A DNA stretch of 35,307 nt from Coriobacteriia bacterium (lineage in GTDB: Bacteria > Actinomycetota > Coriobacteriia > Anaerosomatales > PALSA-660). Both the position numbers and the translations under genes were made by a program. Position 1 is the first letter of the stretch, and each line of letters opens with the position of its first letter. The stretch spans positions 1 to 35,307 of the forward strand of contig JANYAK010000023.1 of NCBI GenBank assembly GCA_025361335.1. The letters are read 5' to 3'. The notes under the pieces are model-generated. The model did no database searches, was not told the DNA's origin, and worked only from the letters and a program-made list of their open reading frames with translations. Of the stretch, positions 23,587 through 32,018 are shown piece by piece.

Positions 23587-25208
23587 GGCCTCACCACCGG
23601 ATTCAGGAAGAACCCGCGCTGTGTGCCGACCTCGTAGAGCGTCACCCGGATCCGTCGGAACTTGCGATCCTGCTTCAGGACGTAGCTCTCGGCAGTCAGC
23701 CATCTCGTGACGAGTGTCCGGTCGAGCGCGATGCGGGGCGTCTCCTGCCACGTGGCGACGACCCAGACGCGGCGGGATATGCCCACTTGGCGGACGAGGT
23801 CCTGCGCCAGTTGCGCGGGACTGTTGCGCGGCCGCCCCTTCGCGCCGTACAGGGGCACCGCCCGGACAGCGGCATATGCATCGGGCGGCAGGTAGTACTC
23901 GGGGATGGAGGTGACGAAGTTGGGCAGCAGCAGGATGGTGTCGCCTTGCTGGTAGCGGGCGGCCACGAGCGCCATCGCCTCTCGGTTTTCCCACTTGACG
24001 ACGCTCGACGGGTCGAACGACTGATCCGTCCAGGCTGCCGCCGCGACCACGACCAGCACCGCCGCCGTGGCCCAACGCGCGGACGTCCGCATCTCGGCGA
24101 CGGCGCGGGCGGCAAGGATGACCACGCAGACACCGACGGCCGTGTAGTAGCGGGCCTCCAGCACGATCGGCTGCCACGAGCCGAGAAGTGTGATGGCGAG
24201 GGCGCCGCCGACACCGCCGGCGATGAGGTATCGCGTCCGCGGCGACACGTGCCGGGCGAACCCCGCGCTCACGAACACGAGCGTGATGAGCAGCGGCCAC
24301 ATCGCGACAAGGTCGCGCGTGATCGCCTCGGAATGGAAGCCGAACAGCGACTCCACGGGCACGAGGATGAGCTGGTTGAAGTGCGCACCGATGACGGGGG
24401 GTTCCCCGCCGTAGTTGAACGCCCCCGTGGCCCCACGAAGGAGCTCGCGATGCGCGATCACCTTCGGGAGCCACCATGCGAGGGGCACCATCGCCACCAG
24501 CAGAGCGCCAACCCAGGCGGCGACTTCTGGAAGCCGCCGCACGGCGCCTAGAGGGGGCGTCGAGCGTGGGCGCGGCTCCCCGGCGGGGTCCTCCGCGTGC
24601 ATGCGTCCGCGCGCGTGGGCGAACAGGACGTAGACGCCTTGTCCGAGGACGAGGAACGCGAAGAAGTACTGAGTCATGAGCCCCGCGCTCGTCGCGAGCG
24701 CGTACAGCACCCACCAACCGAAGCCGCGGCGCCGCAGGCCTTTCCACAACGCACCGGTGCTGAGCAGGGCGAAGACCAGCACCATCGTGTACATGCGCGC
24801 TTCCTGCGCGTACCAGATGAGAAACGGCGAGATCGCGACCATCGCGGCGGCTATGGCACCGACGCGACGGTCGTAGATGTCCCTGGCCACCCAGTACATC
24901 AGCGGGATGGCCACGATGCCCCACACGATGGGGAAGCCCCTTACGGCGACCTCGGACCTGCCGAAGTACACGATCCAGTAATGCAGCAGGGTGTGGAACA
25001 GGGGAGGATGCACGTTGCCGGCCATCTTCTCGAGCATCTGGGCGATGCCCCAGGAGGCTTGGCGCACTGAGGTCGTCTCGTCGAGCCAGAAGCCGCGAGT
25101 GTCGATCGTGGCGATGCGCAGCGCGGCCCCGACGAGGGTGAGGCTCGCGACGATCAAGAAGGCCGCGGCGCGCGAGAGCCCCTCGCCGGTCCTCGGATCG
25201 GGACGCAT
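23583..25208 (-). CDS. GT39-like membrane glycosyltransferase
   Basis: This 541-residue multi-span protein resembles the PMT_2/ArnT-like glycosyltransferases (GT39/GT83), which use polyprenyl-phosphate sugars outside the membrane. After the first helix the loop carries FWLDETTS with Asp43-Glu44, the typical catalytic acidic pair, and then NVHPPLFH (65-72), another family hallmark. About ten or more helices follow, then a soluble C-terminal domain from about residue 425. The ATG at 25206-25208 has a strong GAGGAGGT upstream. Its stop overlaps the start of the synthase-hydrolase gene by four bases, so the two are coupled. The GT2 at 17489 is a plausible donor-lipid maker. Confidence 0.87.
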   Translation of the reverse strand: MRPDPRTGEGLSRAAAFLIVASLTLVGAALRIATIDTRGFWLDETTSVRQASWGIAQMLEKMAGNVHPPLFHTLLHYWIVYFGRSEVAVRGFPIVWGIVAIPLMYWVARDIYDRRVGAIAAAMVAISPFLIWYAQEARMYTMVLVFALLSTGALWKGLRRRGFGWWVLYALATSAGLMTQYFFAFLVLGQGVYVLFAHARGRMHAEDPAGEPRPRSTPPLGAVRRLPEVAAWVGALLVAMVPLAWWLPKVIAHRELLRGATGAFNYGGEPPVIGAHFNQLILVPVESLFGFHSEAITRDLVAMWPLLITLVFVSAGFARHVSPRTRYLIAGGVGGALAITLLGSWQPIVLEARYYTAVGVCVVILAARAVAEMRTSARWATAAVLVVVAAAAWTDQSFDPSSVVKWENREAMALVAARYQQGDTILLLPNFVTSIPEYYLPPDAYAAVRAVPLYGAKGRPRNSPAQLAQDLVRQVGISRRVWVVATWQETPRIALDRTLVTRWLTAESYVLKQDRKFRRIRVTLYEVGTQRGFFLNPVVRP

Positions 25209-25385
25209 CGTACCTCCTCGGGGTGTACGGGCCGACCTTGGGCGGGCGCGGCCCCGGGGCATCGCCCGCAGCATTAGGTACCCGTTATGCCGCAGCCCCC
25301 GAAGCCGGACGCGCGGTCGCAGCCCCGTCGCCGACGATCGGGGGACGATCGCGAAGGGGGTCAAGAGCCCCGCCGCACCCGCCGA

Positions 25386-25391
25386 TATAAG
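25386..25391 (+). promoter_or_regulatory. Possible -10 element (TATAAG) for the secreted GH26 gene
   Basis: TATAAG lies 50 bases before the TTG start at 25442 in an otherwise GC-rich 233-base divergent gap. No -35 matches at standard spacing. I see nothing else clear in the gap. Confidence 0.35.
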
Positions 25392-25441
25392 AAACGCTGA
25401 ATCGTGCTATTCGTCGGGCTGGGTGCAGAAGGGCGGACGTC

Positions 25442-26458
25442 TTGAAGAGAGTGGTGGCATTGCTCGCAAGCGTGGCCCTCATGTTCGGCACCGTGTTGAC
25501 CCCCGTCCAAGCGGTCTCGGCCCGGTCCTCGTCGACCGCCCGCCATCGCTCTCCGGCTCCGACCCCCGCCCCGCCCCCCATCCCGACCCCCGCCCCGTCG
25601 GCCGGCCGCTGGATCGGCTTCTACCAGTCCGAGGCGGGAACCACCTTCAGCGCTGCGCTGCTGACTTCGCGCGAATCCCTGGTCGCCAAGCATCCCGCTG
25701 TGGTCAACTTCTACCTCTCGGATTCCTCGAGCTTCCCGCTGTCGCGCGTCCAGATCATCCGCGACCACGGTTCGACGCCGATGGTCACTCTGGAGTTCTG
25801 GTCCACGCAGAAGGGCGGCGTCGCGTCGATCACCAACGGCGCCAAGGATTCTTACCTCGCCGGTTTCGCCGATGCCGCGAAGGCGTATGGCGGCGAGGTG
25901 TGGCTGAGGCCCTTCCACGAGATGAACAGCAACTGGTACCCGTGGGCGGGAGCGAGCGCAGGCAACACGCCGGCGCAGGTCGTGGCAGCCTGGAACCACG
26001 TGCGACAGATCTTCGCGTCGCGCGGCGCCACCAACGTCAAGTTCGTCTGGTGCGTCAACAACGACAGCGTCCCGAACACCACGGGCAACGCCATCGGGGC
26101 GTACTGGCCCGGCGATGGCAACGTCGACCTGCTCGCCATCGACGGCTACAACTTCGGGACGTCGCAGTCGTGGTCGGCCTGGCGCGGCTTCCGCAACGTC
26201 ATCGGCGCCTCGTACGCGACGGTCACCGCGCTCAGCGCGAAGCCGCTCTTCCTCGCGGAGACCGGTTGCGTCGAGCAGGGCGGCAGCAAGGCCGCCTGGA
26301 TCACCGACATGTTCGCTTCGCTGGGCACCACGTTCCCGCGCATCACGGGTATCGTCTGGTTCAACGTGAACGACACGACCGCGAACACCGATTGGCGCAT
26401 CGACTCGTCCGCAACCAGCCTGACCGCGTTCAACACCGCCGTCGGGAGTCCGTTCTAG
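25442..26458 (+). CDS. Secreted GH26-family glycoside hydrolase
   Basis: The 338-residue protein has a Sec signal peptide (about residues 1-24, MKRVVALLAS then a hydrophobic core, likely cut after PVQA) and a Pro-rich linker (about 38-53). A GH26 domain follows, at about 55-335. The acid/base Glu160 is in RPFHEMN and the nucleophile Glu273 in FLAETG. GH26 enzymes cut beta-mannan, beta-1,3-xylan or mixed-linkage beta-glucan. The domain is clearly related to the GH26 part of the neighbouring synthase fusion (both have NWYPW and GNTP after the acid/base). The TTG start at 25442 is chosen because the signal peptide begins there; the ribosome site is only fair. It diverges from the GT39-like gene. 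Confidence 0.88.
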   Translation: MKRVVALLASVALMFGTVLTPVQAVSARSSSTARHRSPAPTPAPPPIPTPAPSAGRWIGFYQSEAGTTFSAALLTSRESLVAKHPAVVNFYLSDSSSFPLSRVQIIRDHGSTPMVTLEFWSTQKGGVASITNGAKDSYLAGFADAAKAYGGEVWLRPFHEMNSNWYPWAGASAGNTPAQVVAAWNHVRQIFASRGATNVKFVWCVNNDSVPNTTGNAIGAYWPGDGNVDLLAIDGYNFGTSQSWSAWRGFRNVIGASYATVTALSAKPLFLAETGCVEQGGSKAAWITDMFASLGTTFPRITGIVWFNVNDTTANTDWRIDSSATSLTAFNTAVGSPF

Positions 26459-26480
26459 GTCTTCGACCCGCCCCCCTCGG

Positions 26481-26514
26481 ACAAGGCGCGCGACCTTCGG
26501 GCCGGGCGCCTTGT
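26481..26514. terminator. Hairpin between convergent genes, likely bidirectional terminator
   Basis: ACAAGGCGC pairs perfectly with GCGCCTTGT around a 16-base loop that contains its own small CC-TTCG-GG stem. It lies between the stops of the GH26 gene and the PLP enzyme gene. There is no long T-tract on either side. Confidence 0.5.
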
Positions 26515-26554
26515 TCGCGTGTCCAGCCGGCCGTCGCGCGGACGGCGCCGCGTA

Positions 26555-27511
26555 CTACTCGCCGAGAATCTCGTTCAGGTAGGTCGTGGCCTTCTGACCG
26601 CTGTCGGGTGCGATCGCGACGGCGACGCCGGCACGGCCCGGTTCGCCCAGGTACTTCAGCGCGCCGGCCATGATCGCCGCGGCCGAGGGCCCCACCATCA
26701 GCGCCTCCTCGCGGTAGAGTCGTCTGGCGGCCTCGTCGGTCATATCGTCGTCGACCCAGACCACCTCATCGATCACGGACATGTCGAGGTTGGCGGGGAC
26801 GGCGGTCTCCTCCATGTTCTTCAGTCCCGAGATGTGGTGCCCGCGGACAGGCTGGATGCCAACCGTGACGATGGACGGGTCCTGTTCCTTGAGGAACCTG
26901 CTCGTCCCGACGAGCGTGCCGCAGGTGCCGAACCCGGCGAAGAAGTAGCGCACGCGGCCTTCCGTCTGCGCGAGGATCTCGGGGCCGGTCGACTCGTAGT
27001 GCGCCCTCGCGTTGTCCACGTTGTCGTACTGGTTCGGCATGACGTATGCGTCCGGGTCGGCGTCGCGGATCGCCTGGGCCATCCGGAACGCGACGTCCAT
27101 CGGGTGGAGCCCGGAAGTGTCGTCTTGGGGAGTGCGGATCACCTCGGCGCCGAACGCACGCAGCAGGGCCGTCTTTTCGGGCGAGAGCGCGTGGGGCGCC
27201 GTCGCGACCATGCGCGTCCCCATGAGCTGCGCGATCGCGGCCAGCGCGATCCCGGTGTTGCCCGACGTGGCCTCGACGACGGTCTTGCCCTCGAGCTCGC
27301 CCCGTTCGACGAGACCGGCCAGCAGCCACTTCGCGGTGCGGTCCTTGATGGAGCCGAAGGGGTTGACCCATTCGAGCTTCGCGTAGAGCGACACGTCGGG
27401 GTTCGGACACACGCGCCTCAAGCGAACGATCGGCGTCGGGTGGGCGGTGTCACCGCACATGTCCAGGATGTTCTCGTATCGCGCGAGGTGCGAGTCGTTG
27501 CCGAGTCCCAC
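26555..27511 (-). CDS. Cysteine synthase-like PLP enzyme (CysK/CysM/CBS family)
   Basis: The 318-residue fold-type II PLP enzyme probably makes cysteine or a related amino acid from an activated serine. The Schiff-base Lys56 sits in NPFGSIKDRTA (50-60) and the substrate loop TSGNTG is at 82-87. The PLP-phosphate loop reads GTCGTLVG rather than the usual GTGGTxxG, with Cys in place of Gly. An AHPT insertion stretches the normally compact GDTPIV segment near residues 20-30. A GTG start at 27511 has GAGGAGA five bases upstream. No CBS regulatory domain follows. Sulfide, thiosulfate or homocysteine as co-substrate cannot be decided. Confidence 0.88.
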   Translation of the reverse strand: MGLGNDSHLARYENILDMCGDTAHPTPIVRLRRVCPNPDVSLYAKLEWVNPFGSIKDRTAKWLLAGLVERGELEGKTVVEATSGNTGIALAAIAQLMGTRMVATAPHALSPEKTALLRAFGAEVIRTPQDDTSGLHPMDVAFRMAQAIRDADPDAYVMPNQYDNVDNARAHYESTGPEILAQTEGRVRYFFAGFGTCGTLVGTSRFLKEQDPSIVTVGIQPVRGHHISGLKNMEETAVPANLDMSVIDEVVWVDDDMTDEAARRLYREEALMVGPSAAAIMAGALKYLGEPGRAGVAVAIAPDSGQKATTYLNEILGE

Positions 27512-27587
27512 GGGGCTCTCCTCGGTGTGGAGTCAGTCTGCGAAGGATACATCAGGCGCGTCACGCGCCCTCGGGTGCGCAGCTCGC

Positions 27588-28553
27588 TCAGCGACGGGTC
27601 TGCCGTCGCTCCGGCGACTCGACGTCGGGCGGCGCCACCGGCATCGGGGGCTCGGCCGTCTCAAGAGCGAGCTCGGGCGAGCCGATCTCGCCTAGGACGA
27701 CGCCGCCGACGATGGCCACGCATGCCACGCCCTGGAAGAGCGTGAGCGCCTCGCCCAGCACGAGCCAGCCCGTGATGACCGCCACCAGGGGGATGAGGTT
27801 GATCGACATCGCAGCGCGGCTCGCGTGCATGCGGGAGATGGCCATGTTGTAGAGCCCGAGCCCGCCGACCGTCACGAAGCACCCTAGATAGAGGGCGGCG
27901 ATCCACGCCGTCCGGGGGGCCGCCAGCCACGTCAGCGGGTTCGACAGCAGCGCGCCCGGGAGGAAGAAGATCGCGCCCATGACGCTTTGGACGCCTGTGA
28001 GGAACCACGGATCGTAGCGCGTGCTCATCCTCTTCAGCACGAGCATGTATCCCGCTGCGCTCACCATTGCGAGCACCTCGAGCATGTTCCCGAGGGCGGG
28101 GGCCGGCGCGTCCGCAGCCGGAGCGCCGATGAGCGACAGAGCCACCACTCCGCCGACCGAGATCGCGAGCCCCAACACCGCGGGAAGCGGCAGCCGTTCC
28201 TTGAAGAACGCCCACGCACCCGCCGCGACGAGCAGGGGCACGATCGCGGACACCATGCCGGCCTGCGCCGACGTCGTGAGATTGATGGCGTAGCCCTCGA
28301 GCAGGAAGTAGAGGCAGGGCTCGAACAGCCCGAGAAGGATCAGCCACTTCCAGTCGCCGCGCCGGTAGTCCGGCCGCGGGATCCTGCGCCAGAACGGCAA
28401 GAGGACGAGCGTGCCGAGGAACATCCGGATCCAGACCACAGCCATCGGCTGGAAGCCGGCGAGCGCTGTCTTCATCGCCGCGAAGCTCGTGCCCCACAGC
28501 ACGACCGCCCCGATGAGGCAGGCCAGTGAGACCGGATCGAACCGCCTCGCCAC
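27588..28553 (-). CDS. DMT superfamily (EamA) transporter
   Basis: This 321-residue membrane protein has ten predicted helices in two EamA repeats. The first starts with the characteristic GAVVLWGTSFAAMKTALAG, and the second includes INLIPLVAVITGWLVLGEAL. A Pro/Glu-rich hydrophilic tail of about 30 residues follows the last helix. The family exports amino acids or other small metabolites. Lying 76 bases downstream of nothing on its own strand but upstream of the cysteine synthase-like gene, it could be co-transcribed with that gene and export its product; this is only inference. The start is GTG at 28553. Confidence 0.9.
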   Translation of the reverse strand: MARRFDPVSLACLIGAVVLWGTSFAAMKTALAGFQPMAVVWIRMFLGTLVLLPFWRRIPRPDYRRGDWKWLILLGLFEPCLYFLLEGYAINLTTSAQAGMVSAIVPLLVAAGAWAFFKERLPLPAVLGLAISVGGVVALSLIGAPAADAPAPALGNMLEVLAMVSAAGYMLVLKRMSTRYDPWFLTGVQSVMGAIFFLPGALLSNPLTWLAAPRTAWIAALYLGCFVTVGGLGLYNMAISRMHASRAAMSINLIPLVAVITGWLVLGEALTLFQGVACVAIVGGVVLGEIGSPELALETAEPPMPVAPPDVESPERRQTRR

Positions 28554-28691
28554 GCACGACTCCCTACTCCGCCGACGGTCACCAATCGTAACCGAAGTCG
28601 GGTCCCGGGTGGTTCACTGACCGAACGCCGAGGCTACATCAGGTCGTTCCGCGCGCGCGAGAGCCCGGCGCGCTGTCCGGCGTTTGAGACC

Positions 28692-29174
28692 CTACACGCC
28701 CAGCGCGCGCCGCTTCTCGAGGATGGTCTCCGCGTGGTCCTCAAGGTGCTCGACCGCGTGCGCGAGGATTGCGGCCAGCGTCTGGACGCCGTTCTCCGAG
28801 TGGACGGCCGTGCGCTGCCACAGGTCGGGCGAGAGCCGGTCGAGGTCGGCGGCAAGCTGTTCGCGCTGTGCCTCCAGCAGCCGCAGGTCGAGTTCCAGGT
28901 CGCGCTCGTGGTAACGGAGCGGGATCGGGTAGCTGGCGGACTCGACTCCCATGAGCAGGGGCTTCGTGGTGGCGATGGTGCGCTTGAGGCGGTCGCACAT
29001 GAACTGGTCGGAGTCCACGATGTGGCAAGCCACCTCGAGCGAGCTCATCTTGCCGGCGATCGGGCGGGCGCGCAGGGCCTCGGCATCGAACCCGGCGAGC
29101 GCTTCACGCAGGATGGCCGGACCGCGCCGGTAAGCGGCGACAAGGTCGGCGGGGCAGCGATGTGCGTCGGTCAT
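28692..29174 (-). CDS. DinB-superfamily protein
   Basis: This 160-residue four-helix-bundle protein shows the three-histidine metal site of the DinB/YfiT superfamily: His51 in CHIVDSD, and His139 and His143 in LAHAVEHLEDH. Members bind zinc or nickel, and some are thiol-dependent transferases acting on mycothiol or bacillithiol; this member's substrate is unknown. The ATG at 29172-29174 has AAGGAG five bases upstream, and the frame upstream of it is not coding-like. It is divergent from the alpha/beta hydrolase. The 138-base gap downstream, before the DMT gene, holds a loose inverted repeat (AACGCCG at 28624 with CGGCGTT at 28678). Confidence 0.85.
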   Translation of the reverse strand: MTDAHRCPADLVAAYRRGPAILREALAGFDAEALRARPIAGKMSSLEVACHIVDSDQFMCDRLKRTIATTKPLLMGVESASYPIPLRYHERDLELDLRLLEAQREQLAADLDRLSPDLWQRTAVHSENGVQTLAAILAHAVEHLEDHAETILEKRRALGV

Positions 29175-29310
29175 CAGTGCTCCTTCGAACCGGGGCTGTG
29201 TGCCGATGATAGCGCGGGAGGCGACACCGAGGAGTCGCGATACAGGGGTGACCGAACCCGCCGCATGCGCGACACTCGAGTCGAGGACCCACGCATCGGG
29301 AGGCGACACT

Positions 29311-30141
29311 GTGAGCCTGTTCGTCAACGAGCTCGGCCCGTCCGATGCAGCTACGATCGTGTTCCTGCACGGCGGGGGCGGCGCCGGCTGGATGTGGCAG
29401 CCTCAGATCGACGCCCTCCAAGGCTCCTACCATATCCTCGTGCCCGACCTTCCCGAGCAGGGTCGCAGCACCGATGCCGGCGCATTCACGATGCCGTCGG
29501 CGGCGGAGCAGGTCGCGGCTCTGGTCCGCGAGCGCGCGCACGGTGGCCGGGTGCATCTGGTCGGCCTTTCGGAGGGCGCGCAGGTCGTCGTGCAGCTGCT
29601 CGCGAGCGAACCTCGACTCGCCGAGACCGCGGTCGTCTCGAGCGCGCTGGTGCGCCCTATTCCGGGAGCCGGCGCGATGTCGTCGCGCGGGGTGCTCAAG
29701 TGGACCTACCGGACGAGCATCGCGGCACTGCGCAACGTGGACTGGTGGATCCGCTGGAACATGCACGGTGCGGCCGGCGTGCCCGACGAGTACTTCACCC
29801 ATTTCCGCGAGAGCTTCCGCACCCTGTCCGAGCAGGGCTTCGTCGACCTCATGGCGGCGAACCAGGCGTTCCGCCTGCCCGACGGCCTCGGTGACGTGAC
29901 CTCAAGGGTCCTGGCGGTCTGCGGCGCCGGCGAGTATGCGGCGATGAAGGCGTCGGCGCGAGACATCGCCGATGCGATCCCGGGAGGGCGCGCGTACCAG
30001 GTGATGCACCCGAAGGCGACGTCGCTGGCGCGGCAGCACAACTGGAGCATGACCGCGCCGGACGTGTTCACGGCGATGGTGCGCGCCTGGATCGAGGGCG
30101 GTCCGCTGCCCGAGCGGTTGGTGGAGATGCCGAGGGCGTAG
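29311..30141 (+). CDS. Alpha/beta hydrolase
   Basis: The 276-residue cytoplasmic protein has the oxyanion-hole segment HGGGG (20-24) and the nucleophile elbow GLSEG with Ser87. A likely acidic residue is at 208 (CGAGEY), and the catalytic His243 is in RQHNWSMTAPDVF. This is a complete triad of the alpha/beta hydrolase fold. The substrate (ester, lactone or other) is unknown. The GTG at 29311 is preceded by GGGAGGCG and gives a start close to the first beta strand. The frame is open for about 37 codons upstream but that part is not fold-like. It is convergent with the ABC permease gene. Confidence 0.88.
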   Translation: MSLFVNELGPSDAATIVFLHGGGGAGWMWQPQIDALQGSYHILVPDLPEQGRSTDAGAFTMPSAAEQVAALVRERAHGGRVHLVGLSEGAQVVVQLLASEPRLAETAVVSSALVRPIPGAGAMSSRGVLKWTYRTSIAALRNVDWWIRWNMHGAAGVPDEYFTHFRESFRTLSEQGFVDLMAANQAFRLPDGLGDVTSRVLAVCGAGEYAAMKASARDIADAIPGGRAYQVMHPKATSLARQHNWSMTAPDVFTAMVRAWIEGGPLPERLVEMPRA

Positions 30142-30189
30142 GCCGTTCTTCGCAGCGCGGCCGAGGCAGTTAGCCGCAGTCCGGAGGAC

Positions 30190-30972
30190 CTACTGCACGT
30201 TGTCGGCCCAGCGCAGTTGCGCGATCGTGGCGGCGATGCCTGCGACGAACGTCAGCCCGAGCACGACGTAGCTGCCGGGCGGAAGCGTCCGCACCGGGCT
30301 GCCAACCATGCCGATCATCGACGGCACGATCGACCAGGGGAACCAGTCGGCCCAGCCGGTCTTTCCGAACACGTTGCCCAGGGCCATCATGGCGATCGCG
30401 AAGCCGAGCGGGGGCATGTAGCCGCGCCCCGCCGCGGTGATCCAAGCGACCGCCGGCGCCAGAAGGTACGAGATCCCCGCCGCCAGAAGCGTGTTGCGAA
30501 CGATATCGGCGGCCAGCGACGCCGAGAAGCCCGGCAGGCCCAAGGCCAGCCCGACCGCGAACGCCTCGGCGAGGACCGCCACCACGAGCGCGGCCCACCA
30601 CGCCGCCACGACGACGAGCTTCGCGATCACGAACCAGCGTCGGCCCACCGGGAGCGCGAGCATGTTCTTCGCGGTGCCGTCGGCATACTCCCGCCCGAAG
30701 ACGTAGGCGACGATGAACGACAGCAGCAGCATTCCGCCGGCCCCGACGATCAGCGTGAGCGCGGAGCCGTACGCCGCCCACGTGGCTTCCAGCCCCGAGA
30801 GGTTCGCCTTCGTGCCAAGAAGTCCGAGCTGAGCCGCGCGGCCGGGCTCCCGGACGATCCACATGAACAGCGCGAGAGCGAGCGGCCCCATCGAGAGCCC
30901 TCCCAGCGTCAGCCAGGTCACTTTCGAACGGCGCAGCTTGAGAAACTCCGTCGCGAGGACCGACGAGAACAT
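30190..30972 (-). CDS. ABC-2 type transporter permease
   Basis: The 260-residue protein has about six membrane helices and begins with the family-typical FSSVLATEFLKLRRSKVTWLT. A FGREYADGTAKNMLALPVGR segment after the second helix is typical of ABC-2 permeases of the kind paired with BcrA-like ATPases. It starts six bases after the stop of the ATPase gene, so the two form one exporter, perhaps for a peptide or drug. Confidence 0.88.
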   Translation of the reverse strand: MFSSVLATEFLKLRRSKVTWLTLGGLSMGPLALALFMWIVREPGRAAQLGLLGTKANLSGLEATWAAYGSALTLIVGAGGMLLLSFIVAYVFGREYADGTAKNMLALPVGRRWFVIAKLVVVAAWWAALVVAVLAEAFAVGLALGLPGFSASLAADIVRNTLLAAGISYLLAPAVAWITAAGRGYMPPLGFAIAMMALGNVFGKTGWADWFPWSIVPSMIGMVGSPVRTLPPGSYVVLGLTFVAGIAATIAQLRWADNVQ

Positions 30973-30978
30973 CAGGCC

Positions 30979-31884
30979 TCACCCCCCCGTGAGCCGGAGG
31001 AAGTAGGTCTCGAGGTCCTCGGAGGTGGGCGTGAGGGAGGTGAGCTCGAGGCCGGCGCTCACCAGGGCCCGCGCGATGTCGGGGCAGCGCTCCCCCGCGC
31101 CGAAGACGCGCAGGGTGTCCCCCTCGCGCTCGACGTGGGCGAAGCCGACCGCTCGCAGAAGCGCCTCGGCTCGGTCCAGGTCCGAGGTCCGCACCTCGAT
31201 GTACGAGCGTGCCTTGGCGGCCAGCTCGTCGCGGTCGAGCTCCTCGAGCAGGCGGCCGTCGTGCACGATGCCGATGCGGTCGGCCAGGTGCGCGACCTCG
31301 GCAAGGATGTGGCTCGACATGAACACGGTCACGCCGCGTTCGTCGGCCAGCGAGCGCAACATGTCGCGCACCTCGACGATGCCGGCCGGGTCGAGCGCGT
31401 TGGCGGGCTCGTCCAGCACGAGGACGTCGGGCGCGTGCAGCAGCGCGCGGGCCAGCGAGAGGCGCTGCTTGTTGCCGAGCGAGAGGTGGTCCGCGCGCCG
31501 GTCGGCGTATTGCGAGAGCCCCAGCCGCTCGATGGCGTCGGCGACGGCGGTTTTCGGAGCGCCTGTCAGCCGGCGCTGGATGTCGAGGTTTTCGCGCACC
31601 GTGAGGTTGGGGTAGGCCGTCGCGGTCTCGACCAGGTAGCCGACGCGCCCGAACACGCTCGTCTCTCCCGGTCCGATGCGGCGCCCGAGCATGGTGACCT
31701 CGCCGGCGCTTGGCCGGATGAGCCCCAGCAGCATGCGGATCGTGGTCGTCTTGCCCGCCCCGTTGCGGCCGAGGAAGCCGTAGACCTCGCCGCGGCGCAC
31801 GTCGAGATCGAGCCCGTCGACGGCGAGCACGTCGCCGAAGCGCTTGGTGAGCGCATGAGTGGCGATAACGGTGTCGGTGGGCAT
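30979..31884 (-). CDS. ABC transporter ATP-binding protein, BcrA-like
   Basis: This 301-residue ATPase has Walker A GRNGAGKT (39-46), Walker B VLVLDEP (154-160) and a signature that reads LSLGNKQ (134-140) instead of LSGGQ. The LSLGxKQR form is common in the bacitracin/lantibiotic-immunity type of ABC-2 exporters. A C-terminal accessory domain of about 85 residues (215-301) follows the nucleotide-binding domain, as in that group. The start is ATG with GAGGA upstream. It diverges from the restriction-modification gene. Drug or peptide efflux is a family-based guess. Confidence 0.9.
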   Translation of the reverse strand: MPTDTVIATHALTKRFGDVLAVDGLDLDVRRGEVYGFLGRNGAGKTTTIRMLLGLIRPSAGEVTMLGRRIGPGETSVFGRVGYLVETATAYPNLTVRENLDIQRRLTGAPKTAVADAIERLGLSQYADRRADHLSLGNKQRLSLARALLHAPDVLVLDEPANALDPAGIVEVRDMLRSLADERGVTVFMSSHILAEVAHLADRIGIVHDGRLLEELDRDELAAKARSYIEVRTSDLDRAEALLRAVGFAHVEREGDTLRVFGAGERCPDIARALVSAGLELTSLTPTSEDLETYFLRLTGG

Positions 31885-31974
31885 TCGGGTCCTCGGCTGG
31901 CGACGGTGCTGGATTCAAGCAGTCTGCGCGGAACGTGCCAGCCTGTCCAACAGCGTCGGAGTGTCTGGCGGTAC

Positions 31975-31983
31975 TGCTATCCT
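31975..31983 (+). promoter_or_regulatory. Extended -10 promoter candidate (TGCTATCCT)
   Basis: TGCTATCCT fits the TGnTAnnnT extended -10 pattern, 35 bases before the GTG start at 32019. A ribosome site GAGGGGGA follows at 32008-32015. It lies in the 134-base divergent gap between the ABC ATPase and the restriction-modification gene. Confidence 0.4.
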
Positions 31984-32018
31984 TGAGCCGCCAGCCATGG
32001 TCAGCCCGAGGGGGACTC

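Noticed and set aside
23587-24924. N-terminal extension of the synthase-hydrolase frame to 1329 residues
   Set aside because: The extension is the out-of-frame shadow of the GT39-like gene, Arg/Ala-rich and without domains. The ATG at 23586 overlaps the upstream stop as coupled genes do.
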